A stretch of DNA of 64,000 bases from Paraburkholderia hospita (GTDB taxonomy: Bacteria > Pseudomonadota > Gammaproteobacteria > Burkholderiales > Burkholderiaceae), in the NCBI RefSeq assembly GCF_002902965.1, contig NZ_CP026106.1, positions 2,976,001-3,040,000 on the forward strand, given 5' to 3'. The translations under genes and the position numbers were made by a program. The notes under the pieces were generated by a model. That model was not told where the DNA came from. It saw nothing but the letters and a program-made list of their open reading frames with translations, and did no database searches. Each line of letters starts with the position of its first letter. Position 1 is the first letter of the stretch. Below, in pieces: positions 1 to 8,747 of the stretch.

Positions 1-2
1 CC

Positions 3-119
3 CGCGCTCGTTTCGAAATGATCGGATGGAAAGCCGGGCGGCCGTTCGCTGCCCAGAAAGCTCGGCAACTGGCGCTGGAACGGGGGAACGTGCGTAAGGC
101 AGGTCCTGCGACGAGGTAG
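3..119 (+). CDS. possible C-terminal end of a truncated upstream gene
   Basis: A plus-strand frame is open from the left edge to a TAG at 117-119 and encodes about 38 residues rich in Arg, Ala and Lys. The codon use is plausible, but the fragment is too short to identify. A minus-strand frame starting at the ATG at 183-181 is also open to the left edge, so the coding strand of this stretch is not settled. Only sequence to the left of the window would decide. Confidence 0.2.
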   Translation, partial: RARFEMIGWKAGRPFAAQKARQLALERGNVRKAGPATR

Positions 120-180
120 CGACGAAACACGCGGCAGTCGGCCGAACGGCGTATAGCGGCCACTCCAGCGTTCGCCATAG

Positions 181-203
181 CATGGTTAGTCACCCTAACC
201 ATG
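181..203. promoter_or_regulatory. perfect 9-bp inverted repeat at the start of the first gene
   Basis: CATGGTTAG (181-189) and CTAACCATG (195-203) form a perfect inverted repeat around TCACC. The right arm contains the first possible ATG of the gene at 201. A palindrome over a start codon is the usual layout of an operator bound by a dimeric repressor; that function is an inference. Confidence 0.5.
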
Positions 204-797
204 CTAACGATGTCGCAACTCGAATATCTGATCGTCGATTCACCGCCTGAACCTGGACATCGATTCTCAGGGGTGAGCTATCGTGGGACCAAGTGGAGTC
301 TCAATCACCTCGATGCCTTCACATTCAAGATCGATCTGGGATTAGGCGGAGACATGACCGTACTCGTACTTTTCTCCTGCCACTGCTTTTCCCGTAGCTT
401 CCGATGGGACGCGCGCGCAACTCATCTGATCCCTGCGGATGAAATCTACGACGATGGCAAAGAGCGCCGTGTACTCGACCCGCAGCGCTACGAACTTTCA
501 CGCAGGCATCTAAGAGAAATCGTCGTTCAATTGCCGTTCCGGCGCATTACGATTGCCAACGAGAAACAACCCAACTTCGTTACGCTCGAACAGCTGAACG
601 AAGACGGCACGACATCGCTCTATGCCGTTTTCTTCGAAGCCGAGCGAGACCGGAGCCGCAAGCGACGCATCGTGCTGCGCATCCAGTCGGCCTACGTGCT
701 GGACAACGGGCTGACGAGGCGCCAGGAAAAGGCCGGTAAAGTCGGCTTCGCGACACTACTGCGTGCGACGTACCTTGGCAAAAGGATTCGCGGATAG
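201..797 (+). CDS. hypothetical protein, 198 residues
   Basis: I do not recognise the family with certainty. The protein is soluble, with no signal peptide or membrane segment. It has a Cys-His pair in the middle (SCHCF) and a basic C-terminal third ending KVGFATLLRATYLGKRI. The start could be the ATG at 201 or the one at 210; both lie in or just after the palindrome at 181-203, which suggests repressor control of a small accessory gene. Flanking non-coding sequence and the lack of a metabolic link to gltA suggest an accessory insertion beside the core cluster. A toxin-antitoxin or phage-derived origin is possible but cannot be shown here. Confidence 0.55.
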   Translation: MLTMSQLEYLIVDSPPEPGHRFSGVSYRGTKWSLNHLDAFTFKIDLGLGGDMTVLVLFSCHCFSRSFRWDARATHLIPADEIYDDGKERRVLDPQRYELSRRHLREIVVQLPFRRITIANEKQPNFVTLEQLNEDGTTSLYAVFFEAERDRSRKRRIVLRIQSAYVLDNGLTRRQEKAGKVGFATLLRATYLGKRIRG

Positions 798-805
798 GTC
801 CGCAG

Positions 806-941
806 AAAAACAAACGGCCACCTGAGGTGGCCGTTGCATGCGGGATTCTCTATCTGTCGTTCGACAAAACTCCCACTCCTGGTGGGACCCGGCTTGCCGG
901 GCGGCGCTACGTTTTTCGCACCCGCTGGTACGTAGTTTTGA
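806..941 (-). ncRNA. candidate small RNA downstream of gltA
   Basis: On the minus strand a sigma70-like promoter, TTGACC (976-971), 17 bp, AATAAT (953-948), predicts a start near 941. The transcript would contain a long-range stem (CTACGT/ACGTAG), a compact hairpin CCCGGC-AA-GCCGGG (901-888), a hairpin TCCCAC/GTGGGA followed by GTTTTG (887-871), and a final hairpin AACGGCCACC/GGTGGCCGTT (835-813) followed by TGTTTTTC. The promoter lies beyond the gltA terminator, so this is a separate unit of roughly 75 nt (first terminator) or 136 nt (second). No protein-like frame explains it. No Rfam family was recognised. Confidence 0.5.
813..835 (-). terminator. intrinsic terminator, 10-bp stem
   Basis: A perfect 10-bp stem with a 3-nt loop. 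Read on the minus strand it is followed by TGTTTTTC, a good U-tract. On the plus strand no T-run follows, so it serves minus-strand transcription better, although it sits just after the plus-strand gene ending at 797. Confidence 0.65.
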
Positions 942-1011
942 GCCATCATTATTGCCTTTTGCCCACCGCCGGTCAAGCGCGCCCCGACCTGGCCAAACGG
1001 CATATAAAGCA

Positions 1012-1043
1012 AAACACCCCACCGGCGAACCGTTGGGGTGTTT
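1012..1043 (-). terminator. terminator of the sdh-gltA transcript
   Basis: AAACACCCCA (1012-1021) pairs with TGGGGTGTTT (1034-1043), with an inner CGG/CCG extension. The minus-strand RNA then runs into TTTTGC. It lies 48 bp after the gltA stop. Confidence 0.75.
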
Positions 1044-1090
1044 CACTCGATGTGTTTAACGCAAGCGTAGAGCGCTGACGCGCCCGTGGC

Positions 1091-2392
1091 TTAGCGCTGA
1101 GCGATCGGCTTGGCTTCGCGCGGCGTTTCGCCGATGAACAACTGACGCGGACGGCCAATCTTCTGTTCGGGATCGCCGATCATTTCGTTCCACTGTGCGA
1201 TCCAGCCGACCGTACGTGCCATTGCGAAGATACACGTGAACATCGACGTCGGAATGCCCAGCGCGCGCTGCACGATGCCCGAGTAGAAGTCGACGTTCGG
1301 GTACAGCTTGCGCGACACGAAGTATTCGTCTTCCAGCGCGATCTTTTCCAGCGCCATGGCGAGCTTGAACAGCGGGTCGTCGTGCAGGCCCAGTTCGTTC
1401 AGCACTTCGTAGCACGTTTCGCGCATCAGCTTGGCGCGCGGATCGTAGTTCTTGTAGACGCGGTGACCGAAGCCCATCAGCTTCACGCCCGAGTTCTTGT
1501 CCTTCACCTGCTTGATGAACTCAGGAATGTTGTCGACCGAGCCGATTTCTTCCAGCATGTTCAGCGCCGCTTCGTTCGCGCCGCCGTGCGCCGGGCCCCA
1601 CAGACACGCGATACCAGCTGCGATACACGCAAACGGATTCGCACCCGACGAACCCGCCAGACGAACCGTCGACGTCGACGCGTTCTGCTCGTGGTCGGCG
1701 TGCAGGATCAGGATACGGTCGAGTGCGCGGACCAGCACTTCGTTGACCTGGTACTCTTCGCACGGGTTCGAGAACATCATGCGCATGAAGTTCGCGCTGT
1801 ACGACAGATTGTTCTGCGGATACACGAACGGCTGGCCGATCGAGTACTTGTACGCCATCGCGACCAGCGTCGGCAGCTTGGCGATCATGCGGATGGCCGA
1901 GACTTCGCGGTGACGCGGGTTATTGATGTCGAGCGAGTCGTGGTAGAACGCCGACAGCGCGCCGACTGCGGCGACGAGAATCGCCATCGGGTGCGCGTCG
2001 CGGCGGAAACCACGGAAGAAGAACTGCATCTGCTCGTGAACCATCGTGTGGTTCGTGACCGTCTTCACGAACTCGTCCTTCTGCGCCTGATTCGGCAATT
2101 CGCCCTTCAGCAGCGCGTAGCACGTTTCGAGGAAGTCCGCGTTTTGCGCGAGATTGTCGATCGGGAAGCCGCGGTACAGCAGCTCGCCCTTGTCACCGTC
2201 GATGTAGGTGATAGCCGAGTTGCACGACGCCGTCGACATAAAGCCCGGATCGTACGTGAACTTGCCGGTCTGACCATACAGCTTACGGATGTCGATCACA
2301 TCCGGGCCCATCGTGCCCTTGTAAATCGGCATTTCAACGCTCGGCGAGTTGTCGCTGAACGATAGCGTGGCTTTAACATCTGACGGGGTCAT
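1091..2392 (-). CDS. gltA: citrate synthase, type II
   Basis: Condenses oxaloacetate and acetyl-CoA into citrate, the entry step of the TCA cycle, in the cytoplasm. At 433 residues it has the length of the hexameric, NADH-sensitive type II enzymes. The catalytic residues line up with family positions: His269 in WGPAHGG, His310 in MGFGHRVYK and Asp368 in NVDFYS. The N-terminal domain typical of the Gram-negative enzyme is present (residues 1-50). The gene is last in the sdhCDAB-sdhE-gltA order, 92 bp after sdhE, and a terminator follows. The paralogue prpC lies about 8 kb away and lacks the N-terminal extension. Confidence 0.97.
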   Translation of the reverse strand: MTPSDVKATLSFSDNSPSVEMPIYKGTMGPDVIDIRKLYGQTGKFTYDPGFMSTASCNSAITYIDGDKGELLYRGFPIDNLAQNADFLETCYALLKGELPNQAQKDEFVKTVTNHTMVHEQMQFFFRGFRRDAHPMAILVAAVGALSAFYHDSLDINNPRHREVSAIRMIAKLPTLVAMAYKYSIGQPFVYPQNNLSYSANFMRMMFSNPCEEYQVNEVLVRALDRILILHADHEQNASTSTVRLAGSSGANPFACIAAGIACLWGPAHGGANEAALNMLEEIGSVDNIPEFIKQVKDKNSGVKLMGFGHRVYKNYDPRAKLMRETCYEVLNELGLHDDPLFKLAMALEKIALEDEYFVSRKLYPNVDFYSGIVQRALGIPTSMFTCIFAMARTVGWIAQWNEMIGDPEQKIGRPRQLFIGETPREAKPIAQR

Positions 2393-2484
2393 AGCACATC
2401 CTCAATCGAAGTATGGAAACAGGGTTTCGATAATTGCACGCCTGGATCAAACTCACCTGCGTAATGGCGAGGCTTACGCCTTGA

Positions 2485-2757
2485 TTACACGTTACGCAGT
2501 ATCTCCAGCACTCGCGCGACATCTGCGTCGGCGAGGTCGCCCTCCGGTTCCTTGCGGGCGAGCAGCAAGTCCATCAGGTCGTTATCGCTTAGTTCGAGCA
2601 GGCGCGTGAGCGCGCCTACGTCTGCATCACTGAGATCATGCTCATATCGGCTAAAAAAACGCTCGAAGATCAGATCGTTTTCCAGCAGGCCACGTCGTGC
2701 ACGCCAGCGGAGACGCGCGCGACGCAGCGGGTCGGACTGATGCGATGTTTCGTCCAT
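2485..2757 (-). CDS. sdhE: succinate dehydrogenase flavinylation factor SdhE
   Basis: A 90-residue protein of the SdhE/YgfY (Sdh5) family, which promotes covalent FAD attachment to SdhA. The family signature RGxxE is visible as RGLLEND near residues 22-28, followed by an acidic helical bundle. The start codon is one base away from the sdhB stop, so the two are translationally linked. The position directly between sdhB and gltA is typical of betaproteobacteria. Confidence 0.92.
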   Translation of the reverse strand: MDETSHQSDPLRRARLRWRARRGLLENDLIFERFFSRYEHDLSDADVGALTRLLELSDNDLMDLLLARKEPEGDLADADVARVLEILRNV

Positions 2758-2758
2758 C

Positions 2759-3463
2759 TCAGACCGCCCGGCGCACCATCAATTCCTTGATCTTGCCGAT
2801 CGCCTTCGTCGGGTTGAGCCCCTTCGGGCACACGTCGACGCAGTTCATGATCGTATGGCAACGGAACAGACGGTACGGATCTTCCAGGTTGTCCAGCCGC
2901 TCGCCCGTCGCCTCGTCGCGGCTGTCCGCGATGAAACGGTAGGCTTGCAGCAGCCCTGCCGGGCCGACGAACTTGTCCGGATTCCACCAGAAGCTCGGGC
3001 ACGACGTCGAGCAGCTCGCGCACAGGATGCACTCGTACAGCCCGTCGAGTTCGTCACGCTCTTCCGGCGACTGCAGACGCTCCTTCTCCGGCGGCGGCGT
3101 GTCGTTGATCAGATACGGCTTGATCGAGTGATACTGGTTGAAGAACTGCGTGAAGTCGCAGATCAGGTCGCGCACCACGGGCAGCCCCGGCAGCGGACGC
3201 AGCACGATCTTCTGCGGCAGGTCGTTCAGGTTCGTCAGGCAGGCAAGACCGTTCTTGCCGTTGATGTTCATCGCGTCCGAGCCGCAGACACCCTCGCGGC
3301 ACGAGCGGCGGAACGACAGCGTTTCGTCCAGTGCCTTCAGCTTCACCAGCGCGTCGAGCAGCATGCGCTCGTGCGAGTCGATCTCGATCTCGTACGTCTG
3401 CATGCGCGGCGCGGCGTCCCTGTCTGGGTCGTAGCGGTAGATTTCGAATGTACGCTTGGCCAT
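2759..3463 (-). CDS. sdhB: succinate dehydrogenase iron-sulfur subunit
   Basis: Electron-transfer subunit of complex II carrying [2Fe-2S], [4Fe-4S] and [3Fe-4S] centres. In the 234-residue product, Cys55, Cys60, Asp63 and Cys75 form the [2Fe-2S] site, with Asp as a ligand as in E. coli. The second domain has C145xxCxxCxxxC155 and Cys202, Cys208 and Cys212. The frame is open further upstream, but the ATG at 3463 is preferred: it follows a GGACC ribosome-binding region and gives the conserved N-terminus [13 protein letters not shown]. Confidence 0.97.
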   Translation of the reverse strand: MAKRTFEIYRYDPDRDAAPRMQTYEIEIDSHERMLLDALVKLKALDETLSFRRSCREGVCGSDAMNINGKNGLACLTNLNDLPQKIVLRPLPGLPVVRDLICDFTQFFNQYHSIKPYLINDTPPPEKERLQSPEERDELDGLYECILCASCSTSCPSFWWNPDKFVGPAGLLQAYRFIADSRDEATGERLDNLEDPYRLFRCHTIMNCVDVCPKGLNPTKAIGKIKELMVRRAV

Positions 3464-3483
3464 GGTGTGGGGTCCTTTGTGCT

Positions 3484-5259
3484 TTAGAAGGTACGCGCTT
3501 TGGGCGGCACCGATTCGACCGTCAGCGGGTTCATGTGAACCGGCTTGTAGTCGAGCCGGTCGCCTTCGCTGTACCACAGCGTATGGCGCAGCCAGTTTTC
3601 GTCGTCGCGATGTTCGAAGTCGTTCTGCGCATGCGCGCCACGGCTTTCCTTGCGGGCTTCCGCCGACACCATCGTCGCGCGCGCGACCTCGATCAGGTTC
3701 TCCACTTCGAGCGCTTCGACGCGCGCCGTGTTGAACACCTTCGACTTGTCCTTCAGGTGGATGTTCTCGACCCGTGCGGCCACTTCACGAATGCGCTCGA
3801 CGCCTTCCGCCAGCAGCGCCGACGTACGGAACACGCCCGCGTGCGCCTGCATCGTCGAGCGGATATCGTTCGCCACGTTCTGCGCGTATTCGCCGGAGCT
3901 GGAGTTGTCCAGCTTCGCCAGACGCGACAGCGCGAAATCAGCAGCATCGGCCGGCAGCGGCTTGTGATCCTTGATTTCCTTCACATGCTTGACGATGTGG
4001 TTGCCGGCCGCGCGACCGAACACCACCAGGTCGAGCAGCGAGTTCGTGCCCAGGCGGTTCGCGCCATGCACCGACACGCACGAGCATTCGCCCACTGCGT
4101 AGAAACCGTTGATCGGGTCTTCGTGGCCCTTCGCCGTACCGACAACCTGACCGTGGATGTTCGTCGGAATGCCGCCCATCTGGTAGTGGATGGTCGGCAC
4201 AACCGGGATCGGCTCCTTGATGCAGTCGACGTTCGCGAACTTCAGCGCGATTTCGCGGATCGACGGCAGACGCTTCATGATCGTCTCGGCGCCGATGTGC
4301 GACAGGTCGAGCAGCACGTGGTCCTTGTTCGGACCGACGCCACGGCCTTCCTTGATTTCCTGGTCCATCGAGCGCGAAACGAAGTCGCGCGGCGCCAGAT
4401 CCTTCAGCGTCGGCGCGTAGCGCTCCATGAAGCGCTCGCCGTCCGAGTTACGCAGGATGCCGCCTTCGCCGCGCACGCCTTCCGTGATCAGCACGCCTGC
4501 GCCTGCGACGCCCGTCGGGTGGAATTGCCAGAATTCCATGTCTTCGAGCGGGATGCCCGCGCGTGCGGCCATGCCCAGGCCGTCGCCCGTATTGATGAAC
4601 GCATTGGTCGATGCCGCGAAGATCCGGCCCGCGCCGCCCGTGGCGAACAGCGTGGTCTTGCCTTCGAGGATATAGACGTCGCCCGTTTCCATTTCGAGCG
4701 CGGTCACGCCGAGCACGTCGCCTTCAGCGTCGCGGATCAGGTCCAGCGCCATCCATTCGACGAAGAACGTCGTCTTCGCCGCGACGTTCTGCTGGTACAG
4801 CGTGTGCAGGAGTGCGTGGCCGGTACGGTCAGCCGCCGCGCACGCGCGCTGAACGGGCTTCTCGCCGTAGTTGGCCGTGTGGCCGCCGAACGGACGCTGG
4901 TAGATCGTGCCATCCGCGTTACGGTCGAACGGCATGCCGAAGTGTTCGAGTTCGTAGACGGCGTTCGGTGCTTCGCGGCACATGAACTCGATCGCGTCCT
5001 GGTCGCCGAGCCAGTCGGAGCCCTTGATCGTGTCGTAGAAGTGGTAGTGCCAGTTGTCTTCGCTCATGTTGCCGAGCGAGGCGCCGATGCCGCCCTGGGC
5101 AGCAACGGTATGCGAGCGCGTCGGGAACACCTTCGACAGCACGCAGACGGACAGGCCCGCACGCGCGAGTTGCAGCGACGCGCGCATCCCCGAGCCGCCC
5201 GCGCCAACGATGACCACGTCGAAGCGGCGACGCGGCAGGGAATTCTTGATTGCAGCCAT
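3484..5259 (-). CDS. sdhA: succinate dehydrogenase flavoprotein subunit
   Basis: Catalytic subunit of complex II that oxidises succinate to fumarate with covalently bound FAD. The 591-residue protein has the N-terminal dinucleotide-binding motif [10 protein letters not shown] (residues 17-26). His50 in SHTVAAQGG is the expected FAD attachment residue. The capping-domain sequence [15 protein letters not shown] carries the catalytic Arg, and the C-terminal helical domain is present. It is preceded by sdhD with 3 bp between them and followed by sdhB after 20 bp. Flavinylation is expected to need the nearby SdhE. Confidence 0.98.
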   Translation of the reverse strand: MAAIKNSLPRRRFDVVIVGAGGSGMRASLQLARAGLSVCVLSKVFPTRSHTVAAQGGIGASLGNMSEDNWHYHFYDTIKGSDWLGDQDAIEFMCREAPNAVYELEHFGMPFDRNADGTIYQRPFGGHTANYGEKPVQRACAAADRTGHALLHTLYQQNVAAKTTFFVEWMALDLIRDAEGDVLGVTALEMETGDVYILEGKTTLFATGGAGRIFAASTNAFINTGDGLGMAARAGIPLEDMEFWQFHPTGVAGAGVLITEGVRGEGGILRNSDGERFMERYAPTLKDLAPRDFVSRSMDQEIKEGRGVGPNKDHVLLDLSHIGAETIMKRLPSIREIALKFANVDCIKEPIPVVPTIHYQMGGIPTNIHGQVVGTAKGHEDPINGFYAVGECSCVSVHGANRLGTNSLLDLVVFGRAAGNHIVKHVKEIKDHKPLPADAADFALSRLAKLDNSSSGEYAQNVANDIRSTMQAHAGVFRTSALLAEGVERIREVAARVENIHLKDKSKVFNTARVEALEVENLIEVARATMVSAEARKESRGAHAQNDFEHRDDENWLRHTLWYSEGDRLDYKPVHMNPLTVESVPPKARTF

Positions 5260-5262
5260 TCT

Positions 5263-5631
5263 TTACACTCTCCAGAGAATCTGCGCAGCGTAGCCCGCAC
5301 ACGCGAGCAGCCAGACGATCGTCAACGCCTGCAGCAGAAGCCGCGTGCCAACGGGCTTGATGTAGTCCATCCAGATGTCCCGGATGCCGACCCACGCGTG
5401 ATAGAACAGCGACAGCAGCGCGACGAAGGTGGCGAGCTTCATCCACTGCGTGGCGAAGATGCCTGCCCAGCCGTCGTAAGAGAATGCGTGCGCGCCGAAG
5501 AACCAGGCGAGCAGGATGACGGTGTACACGGCCATGATGACGGCCGTGATGCGCTGCGCGAGCCAGTCGCGTAGACCATAGTGCGCGCCGACCACCAGGC
5601 GCTTGGAGCCAACTCGGTTATTAGCGGACAT
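5263..5631 (-). CDS. sdhD: succinate dehydrogenase membrane anchor subunit
   Basis: A 122-residue membrane protein with three hydrophobic segments (about residues 27-48, 57-80 and 92-117), the expected topology of the small anchor subunit that binds haem b and ubiquinone with SdhC. His71 in the second segment (LFYHAWVGIRDIWMDY) is in the usual haem-ligand context. It lies 4 bp after sdhC and 3 bp before sdhA. Confidence 0.93.
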   Translation of the reverse strand: MSANNRVGSKRLVVGAHYGLRDWLAQRITAVIMAVYTVILLAWFFGAHAFSYDGWAGIFATQWMKLATFVALLSLFYHAWVGIRDIWMDYIKPVGTRLLLQALTIVWLLACAGYAAQILWRV

Positions 5632-5635
5632 GTTT

Positions 5636-6052
5636 TTAGAATGCTCCGAACAGTTTGAGCGCGAAGGCGATCGTCAGGATCGACGACACCACCAGCACGA
5701 CGACCGACGTGCTCTTGCCGCGCTCTTTCGACACCGCGTCGTGGTTCATGTCCATCATCAGATGGCGCACGCCCGCGCAGAAGTGGAACAGGAACGCCCA
5801 GGCCAGCACCAGCGTGATCAGCTTGACGATGATGTTGGACAGGAAGCCCTTGAACACCTCGAAGCTCAGTTCGGAGGTCAGGCTCTGGTCAAAGAGGTAA
5901 AGCAGGAACGGAAGGAAGATGAACAGCAGGCCGCCGCTCAGGCGGTGAAGGATCGACACCCGCCCCGCGAGAGGAAGACGGTATGCCGTCAATATCTGCC
6001 CGATACCGATGTTCCGGTATTCCGGCCTCGGTTTTTTTACGGCTTCTGCCAT
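5636..6052 (-). CDS. sdhC: succinate dehydrogenase cytochrome b556 subunit
   Basis: A 138-residue membrane subunit of complex II with three hydrophobic segments. The conserved HRLSGGLLF motif (around residue 36) contributes to the quinone site. The sequence FHFCAGVRHLMMD (around residues 90-102) contains the haem b ligand region. It is the first gene of the operon: the ATG at 6052 is preceded by AGGGG on the minus strand, and a TAAAAT sequence about 50 bp upstream could be its -10 element. Confidence 0.94.
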   Translation of the reverse strand: MAEAVKKPRPEYRNIGIGQILTAYRLPLAGRVSILHRLSGGLLFIFLPFLLYLFDQSLTSELSFEVFKGFLSNIIVKLITLVLAWAFLFHFCAGVRHLMMDMNHDAVSKERGKSTSVVVLVVSSILTIAFALKLFGAF

Positions 6053-6203
6053 GCTAGACCCCTACTTGTAGTCACACTAATCCGCAATTTTAGCGCCTTT
6101 TCATTTCGCGCTGCAGCGTAACACTGCTCTGGCGAGCGTGCCGCGAAGCGCGCATGAAGGCCCGCGCAAGCCTTGCCGCAAGCCCACGGCAACGCTTCTT
6201 CTT

Positions 6204-7004
6204 TCAACTCAAATCGTTCTGATAGTAATACCCGGTTGTGACATACCATCCGCGACGTACTTCGACGGGACGGTCACCATAGGTATAGGACACGCGCTCG
6301 ACGGACAGCAACGGAAATCCCGTCGGCACGTGTAAAAGATCGGCAACGGACGGGTCCGCGGCAACGGCGCGAATCTTCTCGGACGCGCGAATCATGCGCG
6401 TACCGAACTCCGTTTCGAACATCGCGTAGAGCGGCCCCTTGTACTCCGACAGGCGCTCGAGCGTCAGCCCGCGGAACACGCCACCCGGCAACCAGATCTC
6501 GTCGAGCACTGTGTCTTCGCCGTCGAACGTCAAAAGACGCTTGATCAGCACGACGGGATCGGCCGGCTTCAGGTCCAGCTGCCGCGCGATATCCGCCGAC
6601 GCGCGCAAGCGCCGGCATTCGAGCAGCCGGCTGATATGCGGATGCTCGGCGCCGTCGTCGGCGAGAAGACGGAGGAAGCGGAACTGCGCGCGCTCTTCGT
6701 TGTGCGTAGCAACAAAAGTGCCTTTGCCCTGGCGGCGCACCAGCAGATTGTCGGCGGCAAGCTCGTCGATCGCCTTGCGCACCGTGCCCTGGCTGACCTT
6801 GTAACGCGCGGCCAGTTCGACTTCACTGGGAATGATCTCGCCAGGCTTCCATTCACCCGACTCGAGGCTCTGCGTGATGAGCGCCTTGATCTGCTGGTAG
6901 AGAGGACTGAACGTCGGCGACGGCGCTGGCGCGGAAACAGGCGCAGCGTCGCCCGCACCGGACGCGCCGGGAGGGTTCGCTGTGCTGGCCGGGTTCGAAT
7001 TCAT
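6204..7004 (-). CDS. GntR/HutC-family transcriptional regulator
   Basis: A 266-residue regulator. After a low-complexity Pro/Ala-rich start (residues 1-33) comes a winged helix-turn-helix of GntR type (about 34-103, with PSEVELAARYKVSQGTVRKAI) and a C-terminal UTRA ligand-binding domain (about 120-260). The UTRA domain places it in the HutC subfamily. It sits between sdhC and mdh, and the palindrome at 7061-7078 lies 57 bp before its start. Control of itself and of TCA-cycle genes is therefore likely, by inference. The effector cannot be read from sequence. Confidence 0.88.
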   Translation of the reverse strand: MNSNPASTANPPGASGAGDAAPVSAPAPSPTFSPLYQQIKALITQSLESGEWKPGEIIPSEVELAARYKVSQGTVRKAIDELAADNLLVRRQGKGTFVATHNEERAQFRFLRLLADDGAEHPHISRLLECRRLRASADIARQLDLKPADPVVLIKRLLTFDGEDTVLDEIWLPGGVFRGLTLERLSEYKGPLYAMFETEFGTRMIRASEKIRAVAADPSVADLLHVPTGFPLLSVERVSYTYGDRPVEVRRGWYVTTGYYYQNDLS

Positions 7005-7060
7005 GCGCGCATTTCAACACAAAGCGCCTCATGCCGTCCAGATTTTTTGCCGTAATAGAT

Positions 7061-7078
7061 ATGTCTTATATAAGACAT
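7061..7078. promoter_or_regulatory. 18-bp perfect palindrome, candidate GntR operator
   Basis: ATGTCTTATATAAGACAT is fully self-complementary. GntR/HutC dimers bind short palindromes of this size. It lies 57 bp upstream of gntR and 10 bp before a good plus-strand -35 element, so a bound repressor could control both directions. No second exact copy was seen in the window. Confidence 0.6.
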
Positions 7079-7087
7079 AAGATACGG

Positions 7088-7116
7088 TTGACTTTGTCTC
7101 GCCCGACTCCTACACT
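7088..7116 (+). promoter_or_regulatory. sigma70-like promoter reading towards mdh
   Basis: TTGACT (7088-7093) and TACACT (7111-7116) are separated by the optimal 17 bp. The predicted start near 7123 would give mdh a leader of about 430 nt. Confidence 0.6.
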
Positions 7117-7499
7117 CCTTGTCGAGCAAGGGTTTGCGGGTTGTGCCACGCATTTTTGACAGCGCTTTATGTCAACCGCGTGATGCACCGGAAGGCCACC
7201 CTGCATCACGCTGTTCCCTCACGCAGTCCAGGTTTCGCTTCGCCCTGCATTGCCCGGCAAGTGCGCCGCAATGCCCCGCCGAAACGCGCTGTTTGCAGGA
7301 GCCGCGCCATGCAGCGGCCTTGATGTGGCGTCTATCATGACGCCGATCGCTGCAAGCAATGTCCGTCCCCGCGCTCGGCAGCACAGATTATCCGGCACGG
7401 CGGCTTCGCCGGCAGCGTGCCTTCGGGCCTTCTTCGGACCGCCTGCAGGGCTCGCGCAGCGAATTCGCCGTGCTAAAACCACGCTTCGCGTAACGCCCA

Positions 7500-7507
7500 T
7501 ATAGAAT
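7500..7507 (+). promoter_or_regulatory. -10-like element close to mdh
   Basis: TATAGAAT lies 44 bp before the mdh ATG inside an AACGCC/GGCGTT inverted repeat (7492-7513). It could be a proximal mdh promoter; no strong -35 is visible. Confidence 0.35.
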
Positions 7508-7551
7508 GGCGTTTTCCCTAGCGTTCAACGCATCGTCCTGGAGATTTCTCA

Positions 7552-8535
7552 ATGGCTAAGCCCGCAAAGCGCGTTGCCGTCACCGGCGCCGCAGGTCAAA
7601 TCGGTTACTCCCTGCTGTTCCGCATCGCCAATGGCGACATGCTCGGCAAGGATCAGCCGGTCATCCTGCAACTGCTGGACCTGCCGCAAGCGCAAGCCGC
7701 CGTCAAAGGCGTCGTGATGGAACTCGAAGACTGCGCGTTCCCGCTGCTCGCGGGTGTCGTGGTCACTGACGATCCCAAGGTTGCGTTCAAGGATGCCGAC
7801 GTCGCACTGCTGGTCGGCGCGCGTCCGCGTTCGAAAGGCATGGAACGTAAGGACCTGCTGTCGGCCAACGCCGAAATCTTCACGGTGCAAGGCAAGGCAC
7901 TGAACGAAGTGGCGAGCCGCGACGTGAAGGTGCTGGTCGTCGGCAATCCGGCGAACACGAACGCCTACATCGCGATGAAGTCGGCACCGGATCTGCCGAA
8001 GAAGAACTTCACGGCCATGCTGCGTCTGGACCACAACCGCGCGCTTTCGCAACTGGCCGCCAAGTCGGGCAAGCCGGTCGCTTCGATCGAAAAGCTCGTG
8101 GTGTGGGGCAACCACTCGCCCACCATGTACCCGGACTTCCGCATCGCCACGGCTGAAGGCCAGGACCTGACCAAGCTGATCAACGACGAAGAATGGAACC
8201 GCAACACGTTCATCCCGACGGTCGGCAAGCGCGGCGCGGCGATCATTGAAGCGCGCGGCCTGTCGTCGGCGGCTTCGGCAGCGAACGCAGCCATCGACCA
8301 CGTGCGTGACTGGGTGCTCGGCACGAACGGCAAGTGGGTCACGATGGGCATTCCGTCGGACGGTTCGTACGGCATCCCCGAAGATATCGTCTACGGCGTT
8401 GCCGTGACGTGCGAAAACGGCGAGTACAAGCGTGTCGAAGGCCTGCAGATCGACGCATTCGCGCGCGAAAAGATGGACAACACGCTGAACGAGCTGCTCG
8501 AAGAGCGCGAAGGCGTTCAGCACCTGCTCGGCTAA
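7552..8535 (+). CDS. mdh: malate dehydrogenase, NAD-dependent
   Basis: Oxidises malate to oxaloacetate in the TCA cycle. The 327-residue protein belongs to the long, cytosolic-type MDH group. It has the NAD-binding [14 protein letters not shown] motif near residue 13 and catalytic His188 in [11 protein letters not shown], with the partner Asp and the Asn/Arg region in [11 protein letters not shown]. It stands alone, followed by a terminator. It is divergent from gntR and sdh across a long spacer, so it may share their control. Confidence 0.97.
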   Translation: MAKPAKRVAVTGAAGQIGYSLLFRIANGDMLGKDQPVILQLLDLPQAQAAVKGVVMELEDCAFPLLAGVVVTDDPKVAFKDADVALLVGARPRSKGMERKDLLSANAEIFTVQGKALNEVASRDVKVLVVGNPANTNAYIAMKSAPDLPKKNFTAMLRLDHNRALSQLAAKSGKPVASIEKLVVWGNHSPTMYPDFRIATAEGQDLTKLINDEEWNRNTFIPTVGKRGAAIIEARGLSSAASAANAAIDHVRDWVLGTNGKWVTMGIPSDGSYGIPEDIVYGVAVTCENGEYKRVEGLQIDAFAREKMDNTLNELLEEREGVQHLLG

Positions 8536-8551
8536 TCGCCTGATGCCGAAC

Positions 8552-8591
8552 AACCGGGACTCCGTTGCAGCGCGGCGGGTTCCGGTTTTTT
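8552..8591 (+). terminator. probable mdh terminator
   Basis: AACCGGGA (8552-8559) pairs, with one G-T wobble, with TTCCGGTT ending near 8587, and a T-run follows. The loop is about 20 nt, longer than usual. It lies 16 bp after the mdh stop. Confidence 0.5.
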
Positions 8592-8747
8592 ACGTTTGAC
8601 AATCCTGCATGATGGTTCGCGCAGCAAGCGCATGCAGGGGTTCGCAACTGATTCGAGCGCGTTTTGATCTGACCGTCATATATCACGGCCGCAACAGACC
8701 AGAACGCACCCGAATCAGAGTTTCCAAACAGTACCCACACGCCGATA

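Larger units (their letters stand above)
7005..7551. other. 547-bp regulatory spacer between gntR and mdh
   Basis: It contains the 7061-7078 palindrome, a plus-strand promoter at 7088-7116, a GGCGTC/GACGCC hairpin at 7327-7344, and an AACGCC/GGCGTT inverted repeat at 7492-7513 that overlaps a second -10-like element. Small frames on both strands have no convincing protein features. About 350 bp between the two promoters remain unexplained. Confidence 0.6.

Noticed and set aside
1..183. Minus-strand frame from the ATG at 183 open to the left edge
   Set aside because: 61 codons with no protein-like features. The ATG arises from the palindrome's symmetry, so coding is not supported without more sequence.
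3331..5574. 747-codon plus-strand frame opposite sdhA and sdhD
   Set aside because: Antisense shadow of real genes with extreme Arg/His content and no recognisable motif.
6173..6192. TTGCCG/CGGCAA inverted repeat between gntR and sdhC
   Set aside because: Short stem, long loop and no T-run on either strand; not a convincing terminator or operator.
7219..7500. 93-codon minus-strand and 73-codon plus-strand frames in the mdh leader
   Set aside because: Composition is random-like and there is no ribosome-binding site; treated as non-coding.
8596..8601. TTGACA upstream of the CitE-like lyase gene
   Set aside because: No acceptable -10 hexamer occurs at 15-19 bp, so it is not called a promoter.
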